DNA of 64,000 nt from Phymatolithon calcareum (taxonomy: Eukaryota > Rhodophyta > Florideophyceae > Hapalidiales): contig OZ345373.1 of NCBI GenBank assembly GCA_977006965.1, positions 2,232,001 through 2,296,000 of the forward strand, given 5' to 3'. The notes under the pieces were generated by a model. It saw only the letters and a program-made list of their open reading frames with translations. It searched no databases and had not been told where the DNA came from. Shown here piece by piece: positions 35,851 to 47,086 of the stretch; position 1 is the first letter of the stretch, and every line of letters starts with the position of its first letter. The position numbers and the translations under genes were made by a program.

Positions 35851-36190
35851 ACATAAGGCTCTTTCTTCTCTACGAACGTAGCCCGTGGTATGCTGTACGT
35901 CGGTCGCAACACGCCAAGCCAATTGATGTTCTAGTACTTAATTTTTTGCAATATTTGTTCCACCTTAGATCAAAGGGAGGGCAGGGAAATCGTAGATTTT
36001 GTCGAATCTGTAACTTTCGTAGTATTACTTTCCTACAGTCTACATATTTAAGCATTGATGAAGGGATCACCCGAAGACTAATTGCGTTCACTTTTCAAAC
36101 GATTTTTACGCACGGGTTGGGACTTCCAGTCCCGATTTTGTTGGAAGGCTCAGGGAAACTGAAAAAGACTGTCCATTCCTCAGCGATAGC
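35851..36190 (-). pseudogene. Unidentified repeat gene family Y, fragment 3
   Basis: Matches the upstream part of Y copy 1 (32700-33045): RTSIGLACCDRRTAYHGL and the flanking GTTGGAAGGCTCAGGGAAACT. Joined directly to a beta repeat on its left. Confidence 0.45.
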
Positions 36191-37064
36191 ACTGCGCATG
36201 GCGAATCGAATGTCCAGTCTGAGTCATTCGTCTTTCTCGCGTCATTGAGTTTCTAAGTTGTTGTTCCCATATGAATCTCTCTGAAAAATTAACCATTGAG
36301 ATCTTGAGACGTCATCACCAAAGCAACTGCTTGCTTCTCCACCGCACCCAATTCTAGAGATAATTAATCTCTTCAATCAGCTAGCATCCATCTCGATCTG
36401 CGTCGAAAACAGCACTACCGCCGTCACCAAAATAAGGGACGGGATGGTGACAGGTTCTTCACGGAAGTACGTGTTCCTATTGCACATGCATAAAGCCTGC
36501 TGGACGGGACACCATGTACAGACACGAATTGCCTTCCTGAATCAAGACCTGAATCAGACCAGAAAATGGACTTATTCTAGCTGAAAATACAATTGGCTCA
36601 TATGTCAATACCCAATTACACGGCACTCTGAGCCTGAAGAGTCTATCATCAATATCAATACTAGTACCACGCAATCTCATGTTCGAACACGCCTGACCTC
36701 TCCCACTTTCACTATCCATTTTCAAATTTCGACCTCTCCGGTTTGCTTCCCAACTCCGTTGCTCTTGCCGAGATACCAAAATTGTGTGCATGGTCAATTA
36801 AAACGGCATTTCATCTATGCGTTATCAACCAGCGAGCCAGCAGTACCGGTATTATTTCCTCGTCACCCGCCCGCGAGCGTCTCCGCAGGCTTGACGAGTT
36901 GGCACTGGAATTTCGATATTATTTCGCACTGAGCATTATGTATCAGTGGACAGACCTGCAGGATTTCTAGTGCTCCGCGTGAAAACCGACCGAACGGGGG
37001 TCGCGAATCAAGGTACATGGTGAACGAGTTGCGTGCCGCACATTAAAGTCCAAATGGCAGTCCC
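36191..37064. other. Intergenic, no gene recognised
   Basis: Open frames on both strands (for example 36477-36797 minus) have no recognisable motif. The right end may hold unrecognisable upstream parts of the pseudouridine-synthase relic. Confidence 0.3.
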
Positions 37065-37610
37065 ATGGAGGTGTTTCTAGTGCACCGACTTGACAGATGT
37101 ACAAGCGGCGTGATGCTCGTTCCACTGCATACATCTGAGAATGCGGCACGACTGCAACCCGCATTGCAACGTGATGATAACAACAATAATTACTCGGCGT
37201 TAACGACAGGGTCGTAATTGCCCGTAACCTGGACAAATGATCATCCTCTCAAAGATATTACAGTCTACAAACATGTTCAACATTCAGCGCGCATCGAATT
37301 TGAACAGCTACTATGGCTTCCGGATGCTGACATTTCTGTTCTTGGTGCATTGTTTCGGAGCGGGAGAAGCCAACAAATCTGTTCACATCTGAGTAACAGC
37401 CGGTTCCCAATCCTTGGAGACAGTAATTATGCGCAAAGAAAACTAAATAGATTCGTCCGTGAGAAATAGGGCATGACGCGTTGCTACCTTCATGCAAGAA
37501 GACTAACGTTTAGTGACCCGTTTGCGGAAAAGCGAGTCACAATTGAAGCTCCGGTCTCACTAATCCCATCGCCAGTGCACCCAAACCCTAAATGTTTTTC
37601 AATAAAGTTT
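37065..37610 (+). pseudogene. RluA-family pseudouridine synthase relic
   Basis: RluA/RluD-type enzymes convert uridine to pseudouridine in rRNA or tRNA. One plus-strand frame carries the family signature HRLDRCTSG (37083-37109) with the catalytic Asp in HRLD. It also carries RSGRSQQICSHLSNSRFPIL, GDSNYA, CYLHARRLTF and EAPV near the end, in the family's usual order. The frame has no indels but two stops, TAA at 37215-37217 and TAG at 37467-37469, so it is a young pseudogene. The N-terminal part, including any S4 domain, is missing. Neighbours are unrelated repeats. Confidence 0.82.
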
Positions 37611-37715
37611 TCATTTTTTGTCTCTGCTACAACTCACAGAGGTCCATAATCTTATCGTGCACCGTGGGATCGTGCCCTCGTAATCTACTCAGCACGGCGC
37701 GGAGGTTCAGCTATG

Positions 37716-37860
37716 AAATGCTCAATGGTGCGCCATGACACTCCGGCACGGGGATTTTTTCTTGTTTGGCCCAGATATTAGGGATACCTTTTCAGAGAGG
37801 TTTGCGGATTTTGTCGATGTCAATCGCACATTCCCTCTTGTTCGTCGACTTGCTTCACAT
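37716..37860 (-). pseudogene. Leader module, damaged copy 3
   Basis: Minus translation retains LTSTKSAN, SGPNKKK and similar pieces of the leader module, with frameshifts and a stop. It sits at the left end of spacer S copy IV, as in copies I and V, but no protein body follows it. Confidence 0.6.
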
Positions 37861-39640
37861 TAGGTCCAATGCATAAAACCATTTATAGAGTCGAAGATCT
37901 ATTCGGTACTGAGTTGCGAGGCTTCAAATATCTCAACGCGAAGTGTCGTGGCAGGTTTTGCACGGCGCTCCGCCTGTCTTGTCGCTCGCTCTTCGACACA
38001 TGCCACGCGGAGTTTGCCTAATGCTCTGTCGCGGGGGTGTGAATGGTTCCATATTCACCACCCTATGATTGACGCTGCCGGTGAAGTTGGGTTGCTCGCG
38101 CAATGTGGGTTATGGTCACTCTCGTCAAAATAGTTGGGCAAGCAGTAGTTTACTTTTTGTTGATTTTTGTCTACATCCGCAGTCCCAAATGCTCACCAGC
38201 GCGCAATGTAAATACTACTAGAAGCTTCCCTGTAGGCTATCCAGGCCAGTGTGAAATATATTCGGGTGGTGCTGCGATTGCAGCACATCAATAGTTCTGG
38301 AATAAACATAGTCTCACCTGGGACGGTCCGCAAGAGTACTATAAAAATGTAGTGCCAAACAAGTGGAATCATCATCGCGATGATCGCACTGATGGCACGG
38401 TACAAAGACTAAGAATACGCTTTACTTCCTGGTCTAACCTTTGTTACAAAGTTGTTTATATAACACAATGTCTAAGGCTTCATGGTAGAGATGCCCATAA
38501 ATGTGCATCCAAATGTAGCAGTTACGGAATCGGATAACGGTACTTCTTGTCGAGTACTCTTAATAGTACTGGGAGGAGGCGCGGACATAAAGAAGTAATG
38601 ATTATTAAGGACCTACACCCTATCTTTCAAGCGCTCCCACTGGCTAAAACAATGCTCATAAACTGGATGGAAAATCTAATTATGTCGTTCGCACCTACGG
38701 GACCGTATCCAGTTTCAAGAAAATGTGTAGACAGAAGTGAAATATTGTTAACTATGAAGTTTCCAATGCTCTACTGTAATCAATCATTACAGAAAAATGC
38801 TTACCAGTTTTCTTTCAAACAGTTTCAACTTTTCGACTTGGATCAACCTGAATTTTACTATATTTTTCGTCTGGTCTTCTAGTGAACCATAATAATTATG
38901 GTCCACGAAATGGCAGCGCTGTGTCGTCGCCGAGGGCCTACTGGCCTATAATAGTCAAAACTACAGGTCTGATTGACGTTATGGCAAGTGGAAACCACAA
39001 TACGCCGCTGCCTCATGCCGCTCTGTCTCACGTGGCTGGAGATGATGCCGCGACGCTGCCCTCGCAGTACTGTACTGAATCGTACGCTTGCCCGCTGTTC
39101 TGCCCAACTTCGCTGGCGATACCGCTTTCGCAGAATTACTTCGTCCGCCTGACCGCCGCGCTGTGCCCCCCTGGAAATGCGTGCCTTAGCGGCGCATTTT
39201 GCCACATGCTACGTCTGACAACGCTTGTGGCTGATATCCAGCGTAATACATTCGAGTCTGCGTGTTGGCGAGCTGAGAGCAATTAGCGCCATCCCTTCGT
39301 CCTAGAAATCTTGACGTTTCCGGAGTTGCAAGGACAGACCGCAACGTTTATGGATGGTAGGTACAAAACGTTGAAGCAAACCGTCTGCCGATTATCGGCC
39401 TTTATTGTGCTTTGCATGCAGCTCTCATTCGACGATCTTGCTGAGTTAACAGTAAAGCATAATAGTTTCGACTTGCACTTCGCACCATAAATACCTTGTG
39501 TAACGTTGAAGAAGTGGAGGAAAGGGAAAAGATTTAGTCAACATAAGTTTTTATTTTGCGAATGTCTAAGAACGCGAGATCAGTCGAAGAAATCAGCAAA
39601 ATGAGAAAGGCAGTCAGAAAAAAGTCCTGTTGATTCTAGA
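37861..39640. repeat. Spacer repeat S, copy IV
   Basis: The most complete S copy besides I. It contains all landmarks and links a leader module (left) to the 3' end of a Hint gene (right), the same arrangement as copy I. Confidence 0.7.
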
Positions 39641-39788
39641 ATCACGTCGCTGAGGCCACGAAGGCGCGTGCATTAAAACGAGGGCTTAAATCGCTTCGCA
39701 AACCACCGGATAGTGAGCACGGCTATGGCACAATGTTGCGGACCCGGGGGAGCAAACGCCTCCACAAGCGAGGAGAGAGACGAAAAAG

Positions 39789-40420
39789 CTACCTTCCAGG
39801 AAACGAACGCGATATCTCGGCAAAAGTGACACCAAAGAAAGAGTGAGCATGTGCCGCAAATGGGTTCACTGCTGTGGCGTAAGACGATGCGAGAACGGCT
39901 GATAATCCCCTTCCACTGCTCACGAGAATAGTGCCCTTATTTGTATGCGAGTTGTAGAAACCGCACATGCGCTCGCGACGAATGCTGCGAATCGCTTCCA
40001 GAACCATTGCGACATTCTTCGTCACCCATATGACATCGCCCACTCTAAAAAAACCGGCAGCGAGGTGACTTTCGGGAACTTTTAGAAAGTGCGTTCTCGA
40101 GGTGGAAGCGGTTCTTGGCAATATGGTTATGGACACCATATCGGACACGATTGCGTTACTTGCGTGCGTGAAGAGAATGACAGTGCTGAACACTGCCTGT
40201 GAAACTTCCACATCCTCCACTTGCTGTAGATTACATATTTGCACCTTTCGACCGTTCCGCAGAGTCACCAATCCATGAGAGGGGAAGAACCCCTTTTCAC
40301 GCGTCGGCGGCAGCGGGCGGTCACGGGCCTATTGACAAATGTAGAAGCGAATGAGGGCTGTGCTGACGCTTCGAGCAATTCTTCAAGTGAAGGTTCTGGG
40401 CTTAGGAGAAGGCCGAGAGA
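39789..40420 (-). pseudogene. Hint (Hog-type) domain gene relic, copy 2, catalytic Cys lost
   Basis: Paralogue of the Hint sequence at 28352-29170. From 40300 to the stop at 39789 the frame is unbroken: FFPSHGLVTLRNGRKVQI, LQQVEDVEV, VILFTHAS, LKVPESHL, RVGDVIWV, GFYNSHTNKGTILVSSG and YATAVNPFAAHAHSF. The nucleophile position (40287-40289) is Phe (TTC) instead of the Cys (TGC) of copy 1, so N-S acyl shift and self-cleavage would be impossible. A 1-nt deletion just upstream (near 40315) disconnects the domain from its linker. Non-functional; it shows the ancestral frame of the domain well. Confidence 0.8.
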
Positions 40421-41610
40421 TGAAATTCGAAACTTGGAGGGAACATATGCAGACGAATCTTATATGCAAGATATGGTGCTCCGAGTTGCGCTCAAGAATA
40501 AAGTAATCGAATTACGATCTTTCACGAAGTCGCCCTTCGTGGCTAGTCCCCACTTTTTCAGCATCATTTATAGGAAGCACGAATGGGAAGCGTTCATCGA
40601 TTTGTCCGTGAATCCGTTGCAAAAGAAGAACGAAGACGGTTTCTTTGCAACTATCAGATTGACCGGATCAGCACCGTCAAACCAGAACACGCAGACATGT
40701 TGAGACGTGCTACGAATAAGGACGACTTGAAGCGCATTTCATGCAGACGGCGTTCAAATGCAGGGAATTGTGCCATGAATCGTCGCAGGGCGGGATCCTT
40801 GTATGCATGGGATGGTGTGTTAACCAAAAGGAATTTCACAACTCGTTTGGTCAAAACTCGGGAGGCGATATCAATGTCAAATTGTTGCATGTCAGACTCA
40901 GCCTCCTGGAATCGGTACATGTGCATTGAAGCACATGCGCTACTGTCGATATGAACTGGAAGTAGTGCTCCTTTGCCGTATGGACCAGGCATCATTGAGT
41001 TTGATGCTGTTTATCCTGGGACGGATCGCAGAGGTTTTGCAGTGTGAATCAGTGAGAACATACTCAGCGGAAGAGAATCGGAGCGGCACAAGTTCGATTT
41101 CAGTTATCATTGGCACTGCTTCACGAAGCAACTGTTGCATGTCAAGCTTAATCTCCACCGGTAATAGGGCACCACCAATAAATGGGCACATAACACCTTT
41201 GCCGGGCAACGATGTTGAAGGCTGTTGAACTCGGTCCAAGTGCATGTAGAAGCCCTTGCTGAGGGTTGAAAGTAGTGTTGCAACGTGCTTATTGATCTTG
41301 GCGCCATTTCTCGAGTACCATGGGTGCAAATATGTGACGCGATTTTCGACGCCCTCGAACACGTCGTAGATGAACTCTTTCGGCTGACCGATTGTCGGTC
41401 AATGTTTACAACAACTTTGGAATCACGTAGTCTTTGACAAACGAAAAGTTGACGCACGAGAAGGGAAGGTCGGTGTCGTTGGGGCACTGTATCAGCGTGT
41501 GTGGAACTGACGAATTCAGAGTTTGGACCTTCGAGCGGGATTGTGGTGTTTGGAAAGCTTTGAAAAAAGAAAATCGTTCTTGTCGAACATGGGATTTGTT
41601 GCGCAGTCAA
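40421..41610 (-). pseudogene. Upstream part of Hint gene copy 2, unidentified
   Basis: Longer version of the region at 29171-29690. Minus-strand blocks: LFVCQRLRDSKVVVNIDRQS; then FEGVENRVTYLHPWYS, VATLLSTLSKGFYMHLD, GVMCPFIGGALLPVEIKLD (41362-41000); then PGPYGKGALLPVHID and LLVNTPSHAYKDPALRRF (40990-40660). Frames change near 41390 and 40990. Together they suggest an N-terminal region of 300 or more residues before the Hint domain. I do not recognise the fold and see no clear signal peptide. Confidence 0.5.
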
Positions 41611-41945
41611 ATGCTTGTCCTTTCAATACCTTGGGCTGCGGGGCACGTACCGGTGGGATCGATCTGTCCACTGGGCGCAATGCGGAGAAGGTATGCAACG
41701 TTTCCTTCTCTGATCGCGGGGTTGTGTGGCGAAATGCAAAGCTATTCCGAGAAGGATATTCTCCTCGAGCGCGATTTTATCCTGGCTCAGGTGAAAAACC
41801 TTAATCATCCACAGCTCAACGCCGCCCGCTTCGCACGCGAGCTGGTGGACAAACGGCCCGGTTCTCGCAAGTTGACAGGTGCGGTTAGCAGGAAAAGTGC
41901 ATCTGCAGCCTCACCAGCAGTTCAGTTCCCCAGATCATCTGGGCA
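41611..41945 (+). other. Possible upstream part of the bromodomain gene
   Basis: Plus-strand frames with GLCGEMQSYSEKDILLERDF and LNAARFARELVDKRPGSRK run toward the bromodomain frame but shift before it. Unidentified; may be exonic sequence of the same decayed gene. Confidence 0.3.
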
Positions 41946-42595
41946 TTGCTGTCCCCAGCATGGACTGGACGAGAGTGGGCAGGCGCGTATGCTGAAAAGG
42001 CTGAGAAAGCTTTAGATAAAATTTCGAAACAGAAGAATGCATATCCATATCGAGAACCAGTCGAACCCGTTGCGCATGGCTGCCCCAACTATTTCAATCG
42101 CATCGCCAATCCCATGGACTTTGGAACAATTAAGGCCAACATTGAACGCGGGAATGATTACAAAACTGCAGTTGATCTCGCAATTGATGTCCGACTTGTC
42201 GCTGTCAACTGTCGTGAATACAATGAACCCTCACAACTTTGCGAATTGGAGAAGTTTGAAAACATCATGTGTGACGTTGAAGAAGTCAAGCGTGCAAGCA
42301 TGGAAATACGTCTCAACGGCACCGGTGCTAAAAAGTGTCGGGCCAGCGAGTCGGTGGGTGGTTCATCCAAAAGCAGTGCCAAAAACGGTTCTAGTGTTTC
42401 ACGCGAAATTAGTACCAGCAACGACATGGCGGCACCACCACTAGAAGTCGAGGAGAAGTCGTGCGCAAGAACTACTGCTGAGCAATGCCCTAAGAGGGCA
42501 CAAGCGGGCAGCAAGTACTGTTCACATGAATGTGGTCCGTAATATGGTGCGGCAAAGAACTTGCTTGGAAGGCTGCTAAGGTTGTGCATGGTCAG
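41946..42595 (+). pseudogene. Bromodomain protein with CFP1-like cysteine motif
   Basis: Bromodomains bind acetyl-lysine on histones. One frame from about 41980 to 42540 has YPYREPVEPV, PNYFNRIANPMDFGTIKANI, DYKTAVDLAIDVRL and the acetyl-lysine-contact region NCREYN; the Asn in REYN fits the conserved site. About 70 residues later a Ser/Lys-rich linker ends in CPKRAQAGSKYCSHECG, very like the short cysteine motif of CFP1/SPP1-type Set1-complex subunits. A frameshift at ~42537 follows (RNMVRQR resumes in the next frame). Both motifs suggest a chromatin regulator. It is either a broken copy or has unrecognised introns; no start is evident. Confidence 0.65.
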
Positions 42596-43356
42596 GATGC
42601 GAAAAACGGTAGGGCGTCCTGTGCTGTTCAGATGAGAGAAACTGTAATTTCACATTTTCTTCTCTGTCGGAAAAGTGGAACATGATTTACATTACAGTAT
42701 CCAGCGGAATTGCTTATTGTTTCTCATCGGGACACAATATATACGCCGGATTCCGTCCCGATGAGAAAAATTTTGTTCTACAGCTTTTATTCTCTCCAAA
42801 AAACTTGGAACACATTTCGTTAGGTTGGAGTAGAAATCGCATCGTACACTGTATACATTTATGGGCGCACGTCACGTATCATATTCGTTCACAATTATAT
42901 ACACTCTCGTGACTAAGTCTCGAGGATGATGTACATTATGGACTACTGTAGATTGCGGGATTCTGTTTGCCAAATTCTTCCGTCACTGGTCTGTAAATGA
43001 TGGACATTTCCTGGTTTGCTTGCAGTGCTAAGCCAAGGCAGCGCTCACAGAACGAATATGTATAACGGCCTGACCGCTTCTTCAACATCGGCACTTCTCT
43101 CAAGTGCCCGTATCAGAGCTGCTCCTCATGCGCGGACTGTACATGTGCCGACTTCGAGTTCCTGTCCCGTTAGTGTTACTGTCCTTTCTCGTGTGTCTGG
43201 AAACTGCGTGTCAGCAATGCTCCTAATGCAACAGCAGAAGGGTCAGTCGCGGTTTGTATATAGTAGCCCAGCCGTTAGGACCTGCTAGGACAGTTTTGAA
43301 TTTAAATTACTATTTTCATCTTGTAACACGAGTGGTGGCCACAGCACATGCGTACA
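42596..43356. other. Intergenic, no gene recognised
   Basis: Open frames at 42682-42912 and 43016-43288 (plus) show no recognisable motif. Around 42725-42770 there is an imperfect inverted repeat (TTTCTCATCGGGACA ... CCCGATGAGAAAAA). Confidence 0.35.
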
Positions 43357-43775
43357 TTAAGCAGTCGGCAAGAGCCCAAAATAATGTACTATAAGACAAC
43401 TACTGTACTGTCCGTGAAAGCTGTTTTTGCAAATAAAAATCCAATCCTTAGAGCGCCACTTCGGCACGATCTTCCTCCCTTGAATCAAATTTGCAGCTTT
43501 TCCGGCAATCATCATTGTAGGTGCTCCAGTCTGACCTTCAGGATTGCTAGGCATTACAGAAGACTCCACGACTCGGTGGCATTCAATGCCATGCACCTGC
43601 AACTCAGGGTTGAGCACAGCCTTTTCATCAACTCACATTCGGCACGTGCCCACCATGGCATTCACTGTATGACACGACTCGCGAATATAGTCTTCCAAAT
43701 CCTCGCGAGTAGACGCTACGCTTGCAGGGTGCTTCTCCACTTCTCGAAACTCAGAAAGACCATCGTCCATGGCAA
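43357..43775 (-). pseudogene. GMC oxidoreductase C-terminal fragment
   Basis: Glucose-methanol-choline family flavoenzymes oxidise alcohols or sugars using FAD. The minus frame reads EDLEDYIRESCHTVNAMVG then TCRM, a TGA stop (43633-43635) exactly where the family has Gly, then NPELQVHGIECHRVVESSVM, then GAPTMMIAGKAANLI. The first block holds the active-site His region and the last the FAD-contact and C-terminal signature. A single GGA-to-TGA change would explain the stop. The N-terminal FAD-binding part is absent, so it is a truncated pseudogene. Confidence 0.82.
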
Positions 43776-46041
43776 TCTACGAAAAAGGCTTTCCCTATCA
43801 CCCTCGTCGGACATTCAATTCGCTTGAATACGCATCGAATCCCGCACGTCGACGGAGCGCAACGGCACAGAGCCCCGGGACCGTGGACGTGCGAGCACAT
43901 TTTGCAACGTGAACCCAGCGGGACGCTGGGCTCTGTTTCGGAGGTACAAGACGCGCCAGCAAAGTCGGCGAGTGATTAGTAGCGATTAGGCTCCGACACG
44001 AATGGGATAAAGCAGAGCTGAAGATCGCAGGGTTCCAGGGCAGGGTCACTTTTTATGAGACTGCCTGCCTCACACATTGGGGATGTGACGCGCCCCTTTC
44101 CGCGGAAGGGTCCCCTCACATCGGATCCGCAAGCACAGCGTCCACACTCGCCAGCCCTACAAGTTCATCCATCTCCTTTGAGGTTGTGGCGGGCAGCGAC
44201 GATCGTACTATTCTCGCTCGCGAAATCGGTCGCGGCTCTGAAGCCGGCTGCAAGAGCATGTGCCAGATCGCAATATTCGCCTCTCCGAGCGCTTCATCTG
44301 TGGGAAGTCTACTCGGTGCGCGCGCCCGTTTTCTTCCGGGTACACCCTTTACGCCGTATCGAAGACCACGTCCGCTACCGGAAGATCTCGTGATGCTAAT
44401 CGATGATAATAAATCCGAGCGCAACGAACGACTCCATTTGCGACTGCGTGGCAAGGTTTCAGCTCGTTCTTCTCCGGACCGCATCGAAGGCGGTGCAGCC
44501 GCTGAGGAGGTGGCCATCGGGACTGGGGCAGCAGCACTTCGGGTGGGCGGTCCGCTTTCGCTAATATCGTTGCCGATGGGCATTGTCGGGTGACATCAGC
44601 GAACGAGCATGGACTACGAGATATTGCGTTGTGGTAGTGGGCTGTTTGCGGTGGATATGAGGCCGGTGAATGCCGCTTCGCTGCCGGATGCGAAGGAGAA
44701 GCCCTTTTGAACAATTTTATGGACAGACGCGCGGATCGGTCTGTGACGAAATTGTAAGTGGTCATCGCGTTCTGTCTTCATCGAAACACGTCTCCGCGTG
44801 AGGTACCAGGCAGCAGTTCATACGGTTTGACTATGACCCTGAGTGGATGCAGGCAACGAAATATTAGGATACTTCGTTGCGTGAAAATGCAACCGATGCA
44901 GTACTTCGCCGTGGTGATTGTCCTGCCGGCGCTATCGCAGACTATAGCCTAACTCTTTTGGTGAGGGACGCTACAGTACTTCCTACTTATTATATGTGTG
45001 CAAATGTAGTGCTCGGCCCCCTCATATGGCCATCGAAACAGCCCTTCGTACACACAGTGCTTGTAGGATATGGTGAAAATGTCAATCTGCGGAATTAAGA
45101 ACGATCAGATACACAGGATGTAAACTTGGCACAACGCGCTCTCCGAGCCATGTACTGTCCAGTACTGTTGAACGGTCCGACAACATTTTAGTCAAACATG
45201 ATAAGTGGTGTTTCCTTCACGTGAGAGTCGGCCAAGGAGTCATTTGTGTACTTCGCACGTTCCTCTGTGTTTACTATCCTGTACGCGCATAGAGACGTTA
45301 TGCCCGTCAAGTCTTACCACGCGTGTTACAATCGCACGTTTTAACCGTACGTGGTTACACCGAAGCCCTCGAATTGCTCCTCACATCTTTGTCAAGTGCT
45401 CCTCTATATTAGAACCTATGTCATCCCTTAAGTCAATGGCATCAAACATAATCGGCCCAAAACGGGCGTGCTCAACTCGAATCACATGTTGCTGAGCCTC
45501 CCGCAGCAGGTGACTTATCTCTTGCATAAGCAGCCTCCAGCGGTGTCAGAGAATGGTATCCAGTAATAAGAAGGTAGCTCAATCACTTTCATCTTGGCAT
45601 GCAATGTGGCCTTCCCCTGTTCCGGCAGTCGTCCAGTTGCACGACACACATTCCGGTAGAGACGAGGCTACTTCTGCGGCGGTGTCCGAAAGTTCGGTTG
45701 CGATGGATACGCCAACCTGAACAACGGCGCGAGCTTTGCGCGGCAGTTTACCTCTCAGTGGCATACCGTGTGCAAGGGTTGGGGCGTTAATGATACCGCG
45801 AGTCGAAGCATGCTCGCCTGCTCCGCCAAGCACTTGGCGGCAATCTGAATACGGCTGTCTTTACTCAATGTGTATGCACGCGTAATTTTTTATTTTTGTT
45901 TTCCATATTCTTCCCTTGACTGTCCTTGCGTAGTGTACAACACAATTAAAAAAACTACTTAATCTGTCCTGCATCCCCAGGCACTCGATACAGTTTCGGA
46001 TATCGAGTCAGGCTATTATTATGGACATCAACAGCAACACT
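43776..46041. other. Anonymous region, coding-like GC-rich patch
   Basis: The 44050-44740 part is GC-richer than its surroundings and has overlapping open frames on both strands (plus 44186-44593 contains PEDLVMLIDDNKSERNERL); I recognise no family. 45110-45200 repeats sequence found at 30541-30635. 45580-45830 has short open frames only. No supported gene. Confidence 0.3.
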
Positions 46042-47086
46042 TTAGATCAATATTTCCATTTTGAGCTTCTTAGACAATGGCACAGCACCTTCCGAGAATT
46101 TCTTTTTGACGAGTACCATTCGCGGCTTAATGTGCAGCCCTTTTAAGTAAAACGAACCAACGACATGAAACCAGACGCACACGTGCTGCCCATCGATTCC
46201 GCTCGCATCATTTTGCTGCTTGTCGCACTCGTCAAGCACGAGAGGAGTTGGGCACGCAAAAAAGCTTCCCGGTTTCTGTATTTCAGAGGTTGTTTCGGGA
46301 ATTAGAAAGAACGAAGATTGATTCCTCGGTTTGTGAGGAGAAGCAGCGTTGTTGAAAATCATGAAATTGTCAACATTCGGACCTGTGGGAGATGTTAGGA
46401 AAATAAGAGTGAACAATTTCGATAGGATACAACATGTGCAAAGAGTGAGCTGGCTTACCATGTGTACTGACGTGAATATCCGCCACTTTGATCTTGTTCA
46501 ATCTTGCCAACTCAGACATGTTTTCAGGAGTGTTGAAAAGGCGCCCAAACTTTCCGAATACCTCATGCGCATCGAGTAGATCATCAGTTGCAAGGTCAAT
46601 GACGATACGGTAGCGGTCTAGTTTCGCCCCTGCAGGGCGGTTACAGGAAAATTGATGCGGAAAGAGTGTAGCATCCGTGACCTCCCCTTCAATTGTAAAA
46701 AGTTTGATTCTGTCGGACGCTTTGTCAACTAAATAGACCTGTTGGTCGCTCCTCATATCTCCAAAAACGAATTTGGCTTCTTTGACATCGAATGAACTGA
46801 GGGCCTCCGCTTTTAGATGTTCAATCTTTTGCATGAATATCTTGAGAGGGGGCAGTGTTACCACATTAACAGAGGGTGTGGAAACCATTAGGGGGCGCGG
46901 TTCTGGAACTGGCTTGAAGGCGGTAAGGTTCTCTTCTTCAGGTGGGAGCTTCTCAATGGTGCGCGATGACACTCCGGCACGGGGATGTTTTTTCTTGTTA
47001 GGCCCAGACATTAAAGATCCCTTTTCAGAGCGGTTTGCGGATTTTGTCGATGTCGATCGTAAATGTACTTTCGATGATGATTCCAT
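46042..47086 (-). CDS. Two-exon gene of unknown function with leader module
   Basis: The only intact spliced gene model here. Exon 1 runs from ATG 47086 to 46459 (628 nt), the intron from 46458 to 46383, and exon 2 from 46382 to the stop at 46042 (341 nt). Total 969 nt, 322 residues, and the phase fits exactly. Residues 1-50 are the leader module (MSGPNKKKHPRAG, SSRTIEKLPPEEEN). The body includes EAKFVFGDMRSDQQVYLVDK, LFPHQFSCN, LDAHEVFGKFGRLF, VADIHVSTH, then FFLIPETTSE and HVCVWFHVVGSFYLKGLHI. I see no transmembrane segment, signal peptide or known catalytic motif. Upstream (higher coordinates) is spacer S copy V, probably carrying its promoter. It may be a real host gene or a gene of the repeat system. 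Confidence 0.6.
46383..46458 (-). other. Spliceosomal intron (76 nt)
   Basis: Donor GTAAGC, acceptor CTCCCACAG, and a CTAAC branch-site candidate with its A about 15 nt before the acceptor. Removal keeps the reading frame between HVSTH and PNVDNF. Confidence 0.75.

Noticed and set aside
36743-36970. N-terminal part of the pseudouridine synthase
   Set aside because: No S4-like or other family motif is visible and the frame does not join the HRLD frame.
40239-40954. Plus-strand frames opposite the Hint gene
   Set aside because: Protein-like motifs and copy-to-copy conservation support the minus strand; the plus frames are shadows.
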